A DNA stretch of 64,000 bases from Bifidobacteriaceae bacterium (GCA_022650895.1 JALCQC010000002.1:121831-185830), one strand, 5' to 3'. Positions 52,429 through 61,861 are shown, counted from the stretch's first letter. Notes: a model not told the origin generated them from the sequence alone. A program made the numbers and translations.

Positions 52429-53571
52429 TCACTGCTGTTGCTCAATTGAATTCATGTGGTCCAGAGAGGAGAGTTGTTTGAAGAAATTGAGTGATGTGCA
52501 GAATGAGCTGAGTCTGTCAAATAGCTTTCCTCTGTTTCGATCTACAGTGAGAGCAAACAGGCCACGGCGTATGCAGTCTGCACCAATGCAAATAATAAAA
52601 ACTAGTAAAACAAAAACACCCGCATGCCATACTGAAAATGGTTCCGGGACAAGACCAAATATTCGTGATCCCAGAGGGGGGTACGCGGAAATTAGATAGA
52701 CGGCAACGGTTGAGGATGCAATAAAATTTATGCTTCTACTATAGAAATGAATATTGAGAAAAATTATGGTTAGTCCAAATCCAGCACTGATAACAGGAAG
52801 TCGCCAAAAACCATCAGCGTAGTAATTAATCGGTAGACCAAGTGTTCCACTGAGGCGCGGAAGCACGGCATAACTTAGCATAATGAGGGCAAATCCGGTT
52901 GCCAGAAGTATTAGTCCCGTCTTTAATTTTGGAGTGCCCACATACCATTTGACGTATGTGATTATCGGGTAGAGCACGAGCATGATGCTTACGGTTAATG
53001 CTCCTCCAAGGTTCATGTCGATGCCCGGTATAAGGGTCATCACTCCCCATAATAAAACAATGATTATGCATAGAGCAGCATGCTGACTTCGAGATAAAGC
53101 CTTTAACCCCTTGGTTAAAAAGGGAGACACGAGAAGGAAAATTGCGTAGCTAGTTATGTACCACCACACGGAAGAGGAAAGGGGGAAAAGTAGCATCAAA
53201 TACGAATGCCAATCCGTGGGAGGTTTGTATATAAATAGTGTAGTGAAAAAGAGAACCCAGCTCCAAAAAAGCACTTCGCGTTCAAGAATCCAAACCCTTC
53301 GACAGTTCTTTTTCAGCTCTCCGGCGGTGCTTTCAGAGCTGAGAAACCAAGCGGAGATAGAGAAAAAGCAAATAACCCCGACTTTTCCTTGGGCGAAGGA
53401 TTGCAGCAATAGTTTATTCAGGTCCAGCGGAGGTGATTCGACAAAATTTCTGTGACTCCAGTAGACAAAATGACAGAAAACAATCAATAGCATCGCAACA
53501 ATGCGTAAAAGTTCAACCCCAGAATCTCTGCGTGTCGTTGCAACCCTGTTTTTCCCCACATTCTTACGCAC
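52429..53571 (-). CDS. Acyltransferase-3 family membrane protein
   Basis: A 380-residue protein with about ten hydrophobic segments. The N-terminal GVELLRIVAMLLIVFCHFVYW, with its conserved His, marks the acyltransferase-3 (OafA/WecH-like) family. Members acetylate cell-surface sugars or peptidoglycan, often changing phage receptors. The frame begins with GTG at 53571, only 32 bp from the end of the IS256-type element, so its own promoter may have been lost. The composition is AT-rich. Confidence 0.85.
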   Translation of the reverse strand: MRKNVGKNRVATTRRDSGVELLRIVAMLLIVFCHFVYWSHRNFVESPPLDLNKLLLQSFAQGKVGVICFFSISAWFLSSESTAGELKKNCRRVWILEREVLFWSWVLFFTTLFIYKPPTDWHSYLMLLFPLSSSVWWYITSYAIFLLVSPFLTKGLKALSRSQHAALCIIIVLLWGVMTLIPGIDMNLGGALTVSIMLVLYPIITYVKWYVGTPKLKTGLILLATGFALIMLSYAVLPRLSGTLGLPINYYADGFWRLPVISAGFGLTIIFLNIHFYSRSINFIASSTVAVYLISAYPPLGSRIFGLVPEPFSVWHAGVFVLLVFIICIGADCIRRGLFALTVDRNRGKLFDRLSSFCTSLNFFKQLSSLDHMNSIEQQQ

Positions 53572-53602
53572 GTTGTCTTACATTCCCTTCTCGGCGAGTA
53601 GT

Positions 53603-54944
53603 GCCCGGGTTCTTGCGCACTTTGGTTTTTGTTTCCTGTGTGCGTTGTCAGTTCGCTTCCTGTATGGTGTCGTGGAGTCGGGACATGTCCAGGTAGCGGC
53701 GGGTCGACCACTGGTTGCCGGTGACGTAGCGGATTCTCGCAGTGATGAGCATGAGTGCGCTCCTGCCGTCGGGGAACGCTCCCACGACGCGGGTCCTGCG
53801 GCGTATTTCGCGGTTGAGTCGCCCGAATCATGTTGTTGGTGCGGATACGCCGACGATGCTCGACCGGGTAGTCGTCCAGCAGGTAGGTCGTGGTCTCGCC
53901 GATGCCCTCACGCAGGCACTTGGCGGCCTCTTTGAGTTTCCTTGCGTCCATCTGCGTGGCAATGCTCTCGGCCTTCTCCAGGGCGGCCTGGCGGGTTTCC
54001 GACGCGAAGATCGCTTTCAGCGCGTCGGCGGCCCACCGGGTGTGACGAGGGGGAACCTTGGCGAGCACGTTGCGCATGAAGTGCACCATGCACCGCTGGT
54101 AGCGGGCCTGTGGCAGCAATTCGCCGACCGTCGAGACCAGTCCGGCGCACCGGTCGCCCACCACCAGACGTACGCCTCTCAAACCCCGCGCAATCAGGGA
54201 AGTAATGAAGTTCTGCCAGCTCGTCGAATCCTCCTTCATGCCTTCCGCCACGCCGATCACCTCCCGGCGCCCATCAACACCTACACCGATCGCCACGAGT
54301 ATGCTGACGTTTTCGACCGCGCCACCCCGGCTTCGCTTGTGCCACACGCCATCCATGAACACATACGGGTACGCCTGTGTCAGCGGTCTAGTACGCCACT
54401 GGTCGATACCCGCATACACCTTCTTCAACTGGTCCGAGAGGGTCTGCGACGGCATGCGCCCGCCCCACAGGGCCTGACTGATGTCATCTGGAGACACCGG
54501 CCAGGTACATGTCGATCAGGGCTCCCTCCACGCTCTCCTCGCGTCCGCGGTGGCGTTCGATCACCGCCGACTGAAAGAACGCGCCCTTGAGCTTGGGCAC
54601 CTTCACGCTGAGCCTGCCGGCCTTCACCGTTACATCCCGCTCGTCATGGCCGGCGCGGTACGCCTTCCTGCCGACGGAACGCTCATACCTACCGGCGCCG
54701 GCGATCTGGTCGGCCTGAAGCGTCCGGCATCCGGCCCACGGATCTCGTTGACCTTCGCACTGACCATCCGATCCAGCTTGGTCTCGAACATGGCCTGGTT
54801 CACCTGTAGAATTTGTTTGGGCATGGTTATCGTCGCCTGCTTTCCCATAGCGGTTAATAGTTTGGCGACTGAAATCGTACACAGGCGACAAGCCATGCCC
54901 CACTACTTCAACAAGCACCAACCAATCTGCGCAAAAATCCGGGC
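53603..54944. mobile_element. Decayed IS256-family insertion sequence
   Basis: Imperfect 26-bp terminal inverted repeats are seen. The left end (53603-53628) starts gcccgggttcttgcgcac; the right end (54919-54944), read on the other strand, starts gcccggatttttgcgcag. The total length of about 1.34 kb is typical. I see no clear target-site duplication. The transposase inside carries several frameshifts, so the copy cannot move on its own. Confidence 0.8.
53648..54824 (-). pseudogene. IS256-family (mutator-type) transposase, frameshifted
   Basis: The original start is MPKQILQVNQ at 54824. After about 30 residues the frame shifts, continuing as QIAGAGRYERSVGRKAYRAG and VKVPKLKGAFF. A second shift at 54490 links LAGVS to DDISQALWGG. 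The main part shows YPYVFMDGVWHK with the first catalytic Asp, LVVGDRCAGL with the second, and the CMVHFMRNVLAKVP segment. A third shift at about 53828 moves the end (RLNREIRRRTRVVGAFPDG, stop at 53648) into another frame. At least three frameshifts make it inactive. Confidence 0.85.
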
Positions 54945-55030
54945 GTTATCCTAGGCTGTCACTCCCCTTCGGAAACAGCAAGATGAATTGTATATCTGAG
55001 CATTGGCAAAGGTTTGTTAATTTGAGTGCA

Positions 55031-55237
55031 TTAGTTTTCAAAACCTTTGGGTTTATGCGAATTCGCAAATCTGGTGTGGTTGCAGCGTGGACACTTCATG
55101 AAGTGAGCTATCACTAGGGTGATGCCGCATGTGCAAAGATGGAGCAACCAAATCCAGCTTGCACGGCCAATTCCTTTCGCTCCTTGGTTGCACTTGACGC
55201 AGTCAAGACATGGTTGATAAGAAAACATGCTTTTCAT
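55031..55237 (-). CDS. Small Cys-rich membrane-type protein
   Basis: A 68-residue protein with a CxxC near the N-terminus (PCLDCVKC), a central hydrophobic stretch (WIWLLHLCTCGITLVIAHF) and a second CxxC (CPRCNH). This looks like two halves of a zinc ribbon around a membrane segment. The ATG at 55237 has AAGGAG 6 bases upstream, which supports real translation. The function is unknown; similar small proteins occur in phages and satellites. Confidence 0.6.
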   Translation of the reverse strand: MKSMFSYQPCLDCVKCNQGAKGIGRASWIWLLHLCTCGITLVIAHFMKCPRCNHTRFANSHKPKGFEN

Positions 55238-55332
55238 AACAGCTCCTTTGGATGACAGCAATCTCTTTTGACTACCAGATACGGATTATAAACCGTGGAC
55301 TTATAATCCTCAAATTGCGAACGTTTGTGACT

Positions 55333-55578
55333 ATGGGAAAAGGCGATGAGCACCAGTTAGAGCGGATCGCGTTTGGTAAAGCGATTGTTTCAGTCAGAAA
55401 GCAGAGAGGTCTGAGCCAGGAACGGCTGGCTAATGATGCCCAACTCGACCGTTCGTACATGGGGCGGATTGAGAGAGGGGAGCAGTCGGTAAGTTTTGAC
55501 AAGATTCTTGATATCTGTAGTGCTTTGAACATCCCACCTGCTGCACTGTTTGAAGCTATAGCAGGGGAAGCTGACTGA
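55333..55578 (+). CDS. XRE-family helix-turn-helix regulator
   Basis: An 81-residue Cro/CI-type regulator that is essentially one HTH domain: IVSVRKQRGLSQERLANDAQLDRSYMGRIERGEQSV. It resembles the small controller proteins of satellites or restriction systems. The start is the ATG at 55333 (MGKGDEHQ); a longer frame upstream is not conserved. It converges with the integrase gene 11 bp away and probably controls the element. Confidence 0.85.
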   Translation: MGKGDEHQLERIAFGKAIVSVRKQRGLSQERLANDAQLDRSYMGRIERGEQSVSFDKILDICSALNIPPAALFEAIAGEAD

Positions 55579-55589
55579 CTCAGCGGTAT

Positions 55590-57059
55590 TTATTCGAGAT
55601 TGGCAGAGTCTTCTTGTTTAGAGTCCTCGGAACGCGTCTGAACCGACGCACGTACGTCATGTGAAATCACCTCAGCCAAAACGTCAGGCGGCAAGGCCGC
55701 CATGACCTCACGTCGCTTGTCATCTGGGAGCATGTCGAGTGTGGTGAGGATGTCCTTGAGGTGTGTCTTGGTTTGAAGTTCAGCGGAGGTATTTCCGCCT
55801 TGATCTCCACCACTGAAGGCAGCGTTGATATTCCTCAACGTTTGCTCTCGATTGGACCGACTCTCATGTTGGTAGTTGAATGCAGTTGAGTCGATTGCGT
55901 GCCCTGCCATGTTCTTGACTGTTCCGAGCGATGCGCCTGCCTCGACAGCCTTGCTGAGTGCGGTATGCCTTAGATCATAGAATCGCATACCGGCAAGTCT
56001 TGGGACGCTCCTGATAGCCCTGTACCAAGTATTTCTGACGGTCTGCTGTTTGACTAGCCCTCCTGTCCGAGGTGCTGTGAAGACTGGCGAATCCGGATCA
56101 TCTTCCACAAATGTTTCAAGATGCTTCTTTATGTGTTCAAGCAGAAATGCCGGAATATCCAAATCCCTGATGCTGGTTTCCGTTTTCGTAGTGCCAAGAA
56201 CCACAAGTCTGTGATCATCTTTCACTACTTCCTTTGCACTTCGTTCAATATGCAGCATTGGTGTTTCGGCGTCTAGTTCGAAATCTTTGCGCTGCAATCC
56301 CAGACACTCACCCTCGCGCAACCCCATCACACCGCACAGATACACAGATAGCTGCAACCACTGTGGCATGGCGTTATAAATCACATCCAATTCTTCCGGC
56401 TCGGCTATTACGGGTTCTTTCCTCCGTTGTGGGCGAGCAATCGTGAATGAACAGGGATTGATCTTAATCAAGGTCTCACCATTGCTGTTAATAGGCTTGG
56501 TGCGGGCCTGAGCGAAGATCCCAGACAAGAGTTCATAAACGTGCTTGCGAGCGCTGGCCCCATGTCCGCCTTTTCTAATTGGAAAAGCGTCGTACCAACG
56601 CTGCACATCGTCCGAAGTAACTGAGGACATTTCTTTATCGCCGAAAGTAGGCATGAGATACAGACGAAGGTATTCGCGGTACTTGTTCTTTGTCGTTTCT
56701 TGGAGTGGTTCGCCATTGCGCTTGTGATGATTTTCAACGTAATCGGTAGCGTATTCCGAGAAGGAGATGGAATGGATGCGTTCACGTGACTTCACAATTT
56801 GCGAAGGAATCCAAGTGTTGTTCTCAATAGATTGAATTTCAGCATCGAGCCATGCTCTGGCGTCATATTCTTGTTCGAGCCGGAATGTTTTATATTGGCG
56901 CTTGGGAAGATTCGGCCATTTCTCGAAAGCCCACAAAGGTGTCAAATAAGAGCACTCAATATATCGGTAGGTTCTTTCACCACGTTTACTGGTTTTCTGT
57001 ATCATTCTGCCGTTGCTCCGACGCTGCCGTCTAGTGACTTTGACTCGTGGTGTAGCCAT
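55590..57059 (-). CDS. int: Tyrosine-type site-specific integrase
   Basis: A 489-residue tyrosine recombinase. An N-terminal arm-binding region (SKRGERTYRYIECSYLTPLW) is followed by a SAM-like core-binding domain (FSEYATDYVENHHK to YLMPTFGDKEMSSV). The catalytic domain has Arg in GLREGECLGL, the YDLRHTALSKAVEAG box with His and Arg, and GHAIDSTAFNYQHES with the nucleophile Tyr. An extra 70-residue acidic C-terminal tail follows. The ATG 57059 has GGAG upstream. The gene lies 200 bp from the tRNA-Ser 3' end, its target site. Confidence 0.94.
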   Translation of the reverse strand: MATPRVKVTRRQRRSNGRMIQKTSKRGERTYRYIECSYLTPLWAFEKWPNLPKRQYKTFRLEQEYDARAWLDAEIQSIENNTWIPSQIVKSRERIHSISFSEYATDYVENHHKRNGEPLQETTKNKYREYLRLYLMPTFGDKEMSSVTSDDVQRWYDAFPIRKGGHGASARKHVYELLSGIFAQARTKPINSNGETLIKINPCSFTIARPQRRKEPVIAEPEELDVIYNAMPQWLQLSVYLCGVMGLREGECLGLQRKDFELDAETPMLHIERSAKEVVKDDHRLVVLGTTKTETSIRDLDIPAFLLEHIKKHLETFVEDDPDSPVFTAPRTGGLVKQQTVRNTWYRAIRSVPRLAGMRFYDLRHTALSKAVEAGASLGTVKNMAGHAIDSTAFNYQHESRSNREQTLRNINAAFSGGDQGGNTSAELQTKTHLKDILTTLDMLPDDKRREVMAALPPDVLAEVISHDVRASVQTRSEDSKQEDSANLE

Positions 57060-57224
57060 GTCAGTCTCCTCTAAGTGGGTAACGATGAATTTGCGGAAAA
57101 ATCACCTACTTATTTACCCACTAGTATACGGCAGACTATGTCGTTTTACGCCGCGTTACGCATGTTGCATTTTGGATTGATACCTTCAGGTTTGCCTAGA
57201 ATCAAGCCAAAATTCGCATGAAAA

Positions 57225-57253
57225 AAGGGCTCCGATCTTTCAATCGAAACCCT
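57225..57253 (-). terminator. tRNA-Ser terminator / attR flank
   Basis: Imperfect hairpin arms aagggctccgat and atcgaaaccct just downstream of the tRNA on its strand, with a T-run on that strand (seen as aaaaaa at 57221-57226). Its diverged relatives at 43005 and 47914 show that terminator-like sequence accompanied each att copy. Confidence 0.75.
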
Positions 57254-57255
57254 GA

Positions 57256-57343
57256 TGGCGGAGGATACGAGATTCGAACTCGTGAGGGCTTGCACCCAAC
57301 ACGCTTTCCAAGCGTGCGCCATAGACCACTAGGCGAATCCTCC
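57256..57343 (-). tRNA. tRNA-Ser (anticodon GGA)
   Basis: The 88-base minus-strand sequence begins GGAGGATTCGCC and ends with an encoded CCA. The acceptor arms pair (GGAGGAT/ATCCTCC), the anticodon loop reads CTTGGAAAG with anticodon GGA, a long variable arm follows, and the T-loop is GTTCGAATC. The 3' end serves as attachment site for the integrated elements. Confidence 0.95.
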
Positions 57344-57660
57344 AAACAACTTTGTTAGGTTACCACAGGTTGTGGAAAAACTCATGCCCCGGCATGGCGC
57401 AGAGTCTGCCGTATCCAGTAGTTGGAGGGACAGCGGTGCTGTGGCTCGTCAGGGTGGCCCGCTGGCAAGCCGCAACCCACTTATGCAGATTCGACAGGAA
57501 ATGCCGCGTCTCCACACATACCCCATATTCGGTTTCGTATTCTTGGCACCACACGAAGAAACCTTCGACGTCGGTTGGTTGGCCTCGAGACGGCCAAAAC
57601 AGAGAGTAGGGTGCGGGAAAATCCCGGAGCTGGCGTCGGCAAAACGAGGAGTTGATGGGG

Positions 57661-58245
57661 ATGGCACGAAAAAGTTCACGTTTGGCGGTGGTTGCCCTGA
57701 GCGCCATCGCACTGTTGGTAGGGTTGGCGGCATGCTCAATGTCGGGGTCGTCCTCGTCTGCCGATTCCGCCACCACCTCAGGGGGTTCTTCCTCAGAGAA
57801 GGAGGCAACGGAGGGTACCGGCTCGTCGACGTCCGGTTCCGGCTCAGATTCAGACTCCGACTCTGGTTCTGATTCTGGCTCGACGTCGGATTCGTCCACA
57901 GAATCTGAAAAGTCGGGGGACTCCCAAGAATCTGATTCATCGCTCTCAAAGTCGTCGACCCCGAAGTCTTCCACCTCGCATAAGGTGAGCGGCACATTCC
58001 CCGACAATCCCAGTTTCGCTCTTCCGCAGACCGTTGCCGCCTCGATTCCCGACGACGCCACCTTCGTCTCACCTGACTATGTTCAGACGCAGGAGGGCGA
58101 CATGCTCTCGGCCGCCACGGGCAAAAAGGTCAGTGACGATGCTGCCGAGGGAACGCAGAGCGATCCGGCCGATCCATTGGCCAAGACCAACGGCAAGAAG
58201 TTCATTCCCGTCTCCGTCGCCAGGGTCCGTGAGGCAATGAAATAA
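57661..58245 (+). CDS. Small secreted lipoprotein with Ser/Asp-rich linker
   Basis: A 194-residue protein. The signal peptide ends in a lipobox (GLAAC). A low-complexity Ser/Gly/Asp/Glu stalk follows (about residues 30-105). The C-terminal 85 residues form a module with PADPLAKTNGKKFIPVSVARVR. This module recurs in the N-terminal part of the next gene, the GH25 lysozyme, so the two are related by partial duplication. The ATG 57661 has GAGGAG 10 bases upstream. The function is unknown, likely at the cell wall. Confidence 0.75.
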   Translation: MARKSSRLAVVALSAIALLVGLAACSMSGSSSSADSATTSGGSSSEKEATEGTGSSTSGSGSDSDSDSGSDSGSTSDSSTESEKSGDSQESDSSLSKSSTPKSSTSHKVSGTFPDNPSFALPQTVAASIPDDATFVSPDYVQTQEGDMLSAATGKKVSDDAAEGTQSDPADPLAKTNGKKFIPVSVARVREAMK

Positions 58246-58404
58246 CACTCCCGTCATAGGGGCACAGCAAGGTACGTGTGGTAAACACGCAATATATGAA
58301 GATTCGGCAAAGCTCAGAGTCTCAACACTCTTTCTTTGTCTGTTGATTCTTTAAGGTGGGAAAACATTAAGATTCGAGCATTGCCCGTTCTAAAGGAGCC
58401 CCGT

Positions 58405-61400
58405 ATGACATCGCACAGTGCGATTGCCAAGGTCGTCGTTCTACTAGCCATTTCCAGCCTCACCATGAGCCTTGCGGGGTGTTCGACATCCGGGGCACAG
58501 GCCTCCGATTCGTATGCGTCAACGGGATCGGCGTCGGGTTCATCGGCGTCGGTGTCGAGCACATCGGAACCGGTTTCAGCTGACGCAAGTTCCGTGACCT
58601 CTGCAGCTGACGCAAGCGCTGCCGTAAGTGCGGATACAGCTGTCGCAACCGACACAGCCGCTGACGATAGCTCTGGTTTCGGGAATGACGCGATCAGCGG
58701 TGCCACTGCATCGTCTGACACCTACTCGGGCAACCCCACCGTCGAACTGCCCTCCACCATCGATGACTCCGTCTCCGACGATGACACCATGGTGGCGGGC
58801 TCGTATGCCCAGAAGGACGACGGCACGGTTGTCGACGTCACCACCGGCGAGGTAGTCACGGACCCCGACGTGGTGGGGACCTCGGATGCTCCCGCAGACC
58901 CGTTGGCGAAAACCGATGGCGAGTCCTTCATCCCAGTTTCGGTGGGTACGGTGCGCTCGGAGATTGAGTCGGATGGTTCGTCGGGTTCTTCGAGTGCCGG
59001 CACGGGTTCTGGCAGCACAGGTTCTACTGATGCGGATTCCACTGACACCGGTTCCACAGACAAGGCTTCTGTTGACGCGGTTAACAGCGCCTCTGCCACC
59101 GCCAGTTCTGCAGACTCTGCAGCAACCTCGGTGAGTTCTGCAACCTTGATGTCGAAAAGTTCTGCTGATTCCGCATCATTGACAGAACAGACGCAGCCCA
59201 ACGTCACCCAGACTTCTCTGCAAAACATGTACGGCGCCTACTGGGGCACGTACAACGGCACCTCCGCTTTCTATAACAAGGGCGGCTCGCTCTTCGTGCA
59301 GCAGGCCAAGGGTGTTGTCGACGTCTCGCAGTGGCAGGGAACCATCAACTGGACCAAGGCCAAGGCGGCTGGCGTGCAGGGCGCCATTATCCGCATTGGC
59401 TACGGCCAGGGCAACTGGGACACCACCGCGAAGAGGAACATCAGCGAGTGCAAGCGTCTGGGAATTCCCTTCGGTATCTACCTGTACTCCTACGCCTACA
59501 GCTCCGCCTTCGCCAAGACAGAAGGCACCGACCTCGCCAAAATGCTCAAGAGCGTTGGCATCACTGGCAAAACAAGCTATCCGATCTATTACGATCTCGA
59601 GGCGTGGTCGTGGACAGGGCACGCACACCCCACCTCGCCCAGCGTCTACAACGGCATCGTCAACAGCTGGTACTCCGCCATGAAGGCTGCCGGCTACACC
59701 AACCTCGGTGTTTACTCCTATACCTCCTATCTCAGCACCGCGCTCAACAACTCCAACATCTACGCCAAGACGAGCTGGGTGGCCGAATACGGTCCGAAGA
59801 TGAACTTCGCCAAGTTCGGCAGCAACGCCCGCGGCTGGCAGTACTCGTCGAGCGGCTCCATATCGGGCATCTCCGGCAGCGTGGACATCAATGCCTTCGG
59901 GAATAAGACGTATGTGGGCTCAACAAGTGTCACGAACGTGACGAAGATGACGAAGGTCAGTATTCCTAACGGTAACTACTACATCAATGCAGTTGGTGTG
60001 AGTGATGCCAAGAGCGTTGATATTCCAGGTGCGTCGAAGGCGAACCAGAAGGCTATAGATCTTTATTCGTATAACAACACGAAAGCCCAGCAGTTCACTT
60101 TCACGAAGCAAAGTGATGGAAGTTACGTCATAAAGAACGTTAATTCAGGCATGGCGCTCGATGTGGCCTCTGGAAAAGCCTGTAATAAAGCGGTTGTAAG
60201 ACAGTACACTGCCAATGGAACTACAGCTCAGAAGTGGTTTATCCGCAATTCAGGCAACAAATATTATCTTCAGTCAGCTTTGGGGAACTGGGTTCTTGAT
60301 ATTGCCGGTGGGAAAACCGCTAATAAGACGGCGATCACTCTCTATACTCCGAATGCGTCTAAAGCGCAGCAATTTGGTTTCGCTTCAGTGGCATCGCTGA
60401 CCACAGGAGAGGCGGTCAAGATGAGTCCTGCATCGTCAAGTTCTTTGGCAGTTGATATTCCAGCATCATCGAAGAGCAATGGAGTAAAGACTCAGCTATA
60501 TCAATGGAATGGCACAAACGTGCAGACATACAAGTTGACTCCGGTTGGTAACGGTATTTTCAGATTTACGAATGTGAATTCTGGAAAGGTACTCGACGTT
60601 CCGGGAAACTCGAGTAAGCAGGAAACGCCTGTACAGCAGTATTCTTCCAACAATTCAGTAGCGCAGCACTGGTCAGTAAGAACTTACGGAAGTAACAAGT
60701 TCGCATTCGTCGGCGTGGGATCGGGCAAAGCGCTCGACATTCCGGGTGGTCATGTGGTGAGTGGTGCCAAGCTGAGAATATATACGTTGAACGGCTCTCA
60801 GGCACAGCAGTTCAGTTTTACCAGGGTCTCTACTCTGCGCAATAGCCTTGATACGGCGGCGGCTAAGCACCGTTCAGCTGTTTCCGATGGAACGTACCTT
60901 TTGCGCACCAAATCCAGTGGTTCCCTCCAACTCGATGTTGCTAGTGCCTCGCAGAAGGATTCCGCGAATGTTCAGATTTATACAGCAAACAATACCGAGG
61001 CTCAGATGTGGACGGTGACGCACGACTCGAAAGGGTACGTAACGCTTACCAACAAGGCATCAGGGAAGGCTTTGAACCTTGTGAATAATGCGATTGCTGG
61101 TGCCAACGTCAACCAGTATTCGCAGAAGAAAAGTTATTCACAGAAGTGGATCGGCATCAAGAATTCTGATGGATCCTATTCGTTTGAGTCTGCGGTTATC
61201 AGTGGTCTCAGTCTTGAGCAGGCGAAGACCCCGCCAAAGTCCGGGGTGAACGTGCGAGTCGGAAAGACATCAACCGCCTCGCCTCAGAAATGGGTGCTGA
61301 AAAAACTGAGTGAGAGTCAGCAACTCGACATGTTGGCTTCTGCCAACAAGAAGGTGCTTGCCGACGGCACTTACACGATTGCTTCGAAGAAGAACTCCAC

Positions 61401-61794
61401 ATATGTGGTCGACGTTGCCGGCGCCTCCACAAAGAACGGTGCCAACGTGAGGCTTTACAAGTCAAATGATACGAAGGCACAGAAATGGAAGGTGACTCAC
61501 GACGCAGAGGGCTATGTGGTGCTGATCAATGTGGGGTCAGGCAAAGCACTTGACGTTGCTGGGGCAAAAACCGCATCTGGCACGAACGTTGATCAATACA
61601 CCAAAAATGGGACCAAGGCTCAGAGGTGGATTGCGGTTAAGCAGTCAGGTGGTGGAGTAAAGCTCATTTCGGGTGTTAAGGGAACAACGGTTCTCGATCT
61701 TGCCGCAGGCAAGATTGCCAATGCGACGAATATCCGTGTCTACACACCCAATGGAACTACTGCTCAAAGTTGGGTTTTCAAGACTGCGAAATGA
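58405..61794 (+). CDS. Lipoprotein GH25 lysozyme with ricin-like C-terminal repeats
   Basis: A 1129-residue surface enzyme. A lipobox (SLAGC) ends the signal peptide. A Ser/Thr/Ala/Asp stalk follows, interrupted by the PADPLAKTDGESFIPVSVGTVR module (about 165-190) shared with the previous gene. The GH25 muramidase domain spans about 303-500: VVDVSQWQGTINW with the first catalytic Asp and IYYDLEAW with Asp397/Glu399. From about 510 to the end there are several RICIN-type beta-trefoil units with repeated LDVAGAxT.NGANVRLYxxN and AQKW motifs, probably sugar binding. It likely cleaves peptidoglycan during wall remodelling. The start has AAAGGAG 8 bases upstream. Confidence 0.92.
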   Translation: MTSHSAIAKVVVLLAISSLTMSLAGCSTSGAQASDSYASTGSASGSSASVSSTSEPVSADASSVTSAADASAAVSADTAVATDTAADDSSGFGNDAISGATASSDTYSGNPTVELPSTIDDSVSDDDTMVAGSYAQKDDGTVVDVTTGEVVTDPDVVGTSDAPADPLAKTDGESFIPVSVGTVRSEIESDGSSGSSSAGTGSGSTGSTDADSTDTGSTDKASVDAVNSASATASSADSAATSVSSATLMSKSSADSASLTEQTQPNVTQTSLQNMYGAYWGTYNGTSAFYNKGGSLFVQQAKGVVDVSQWQGTINWTKAKAAGVQGAIIRIGYGQGNWDTTAKRNISECKRLGIPFGIYLYSYAYSSAFAKTEGTDLAKMLKSVGITGKTSYPIYYDLEAWSWTGHAHPTSPSVYNGIVNSWYSAMKAAGYTNLGVYSYTSYLSTALNNSNIYAKTSWVAEYGPKMNFAKFGSNARGWQYSSSGSISGISGSVDINAFGNKTYVGSTSVTNVTKMTKVSIPNGNYYINAVGVSDAKSVDIPGASKANQKAIDLYSYNNTKAQQFTFTKQSDGSYVIKNVNSGMALDVASGKACNKAVVRQYTANGTTAQKWFIRNSGNKYYLQSALGNWVLDIAGGKTANKTAITLYTPNASKAQQFGFASVASLTTGEAVKMSPASSSSLAVDIPASSKSNGVKTQLYQWNGTNVQTYKLTPVGNGIFRFTNVNSGKVLDVPGNSSKQETPVQQYSSNNSVAQHWSVRTYGSNKFAFVGVGSGKALDIPGGHVVSGAKLRIYTLNGSQAQQFSFTRVSTLRNSLDTAAAKHRSAVSDGTYLLRTKSSGSLQLDVASASQKDSANVQIYTANNTEAQMWTVTHDSKGYVTLTNKASGKALNLVNNAIAGANVNQYSQKKSYSQKWIGIKNSDGSYSFESAVISGLSLEQAKTPPKSGVNVRVGKTSTASPQKWVLKKLSESQQLDMLASANKKVLADGTYTIASKKNSTYVVDVAGASTKNGANVRLYKSNDTKAQKWKVTHDAEGYVVLINVGSGKALDVAGAKTASGTNVDQYTKNGTKAQRWIAVKQSGGGVKLISGVKGTTVLDLAAGKIANATNIRVYTPNGTTAQSWVFKTAK

Positions 61795-61824
61795 GCTTGG
61801 AGGAACTCCAGTGATTTGAATGTT

Positions 61825-61861
61825 CTGGGCGGCAACTACATAAGAAAGCGTTGTCGCCCAG
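61825..61861 (+). terminator. Hairpin terminator after the GH25 gene
   Basis: Arms ctgggcggcaac (61825-61836) and gttgtcgcccag (61850-61861) pair over 12 bp with one G-U pair, followed by CTCTTTAGT. It lies 31 bp after the lysozyme stop. Confidence 0.65.

Larger units (their letters stand above)
47946..57275. mobile_element. Integrative element at tRNA-Ser (satellite- or plasmid-like)
   Basis: About 9.3 kb between 20-bp direct repeats of the tRNA-Ser 3' end. The integrase lies next to the tRNA at the right end. Other modules are an excisionase-like gene, a primase-polymerase, a RepA-like ATPase and an XRE regulator. There are no phage structural, packaging or conjugation genes, so it resembles a phage satellite or an integrated plasmid. 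The middle carries cargo: an Mrr fragment, a CD-NTase fragment, an acyltransferase and an IS256-type copy. Confidence 0.85.

Noticed and set aside
53156..53696. CRISPR-like or repeat array around the IS element
   Set aside because: No regularly spaced repeats are present here or elsewhere in the window; only the IS terminal repeats were found.
57360..58061. A 233-codon minus-strand frame rich in Asp, Glu and Ser
   Set aside because: It mirrors the Ser/Asp stalk of the plus-strand lipoprotein, which has a lipobox and ribosome-binding site.
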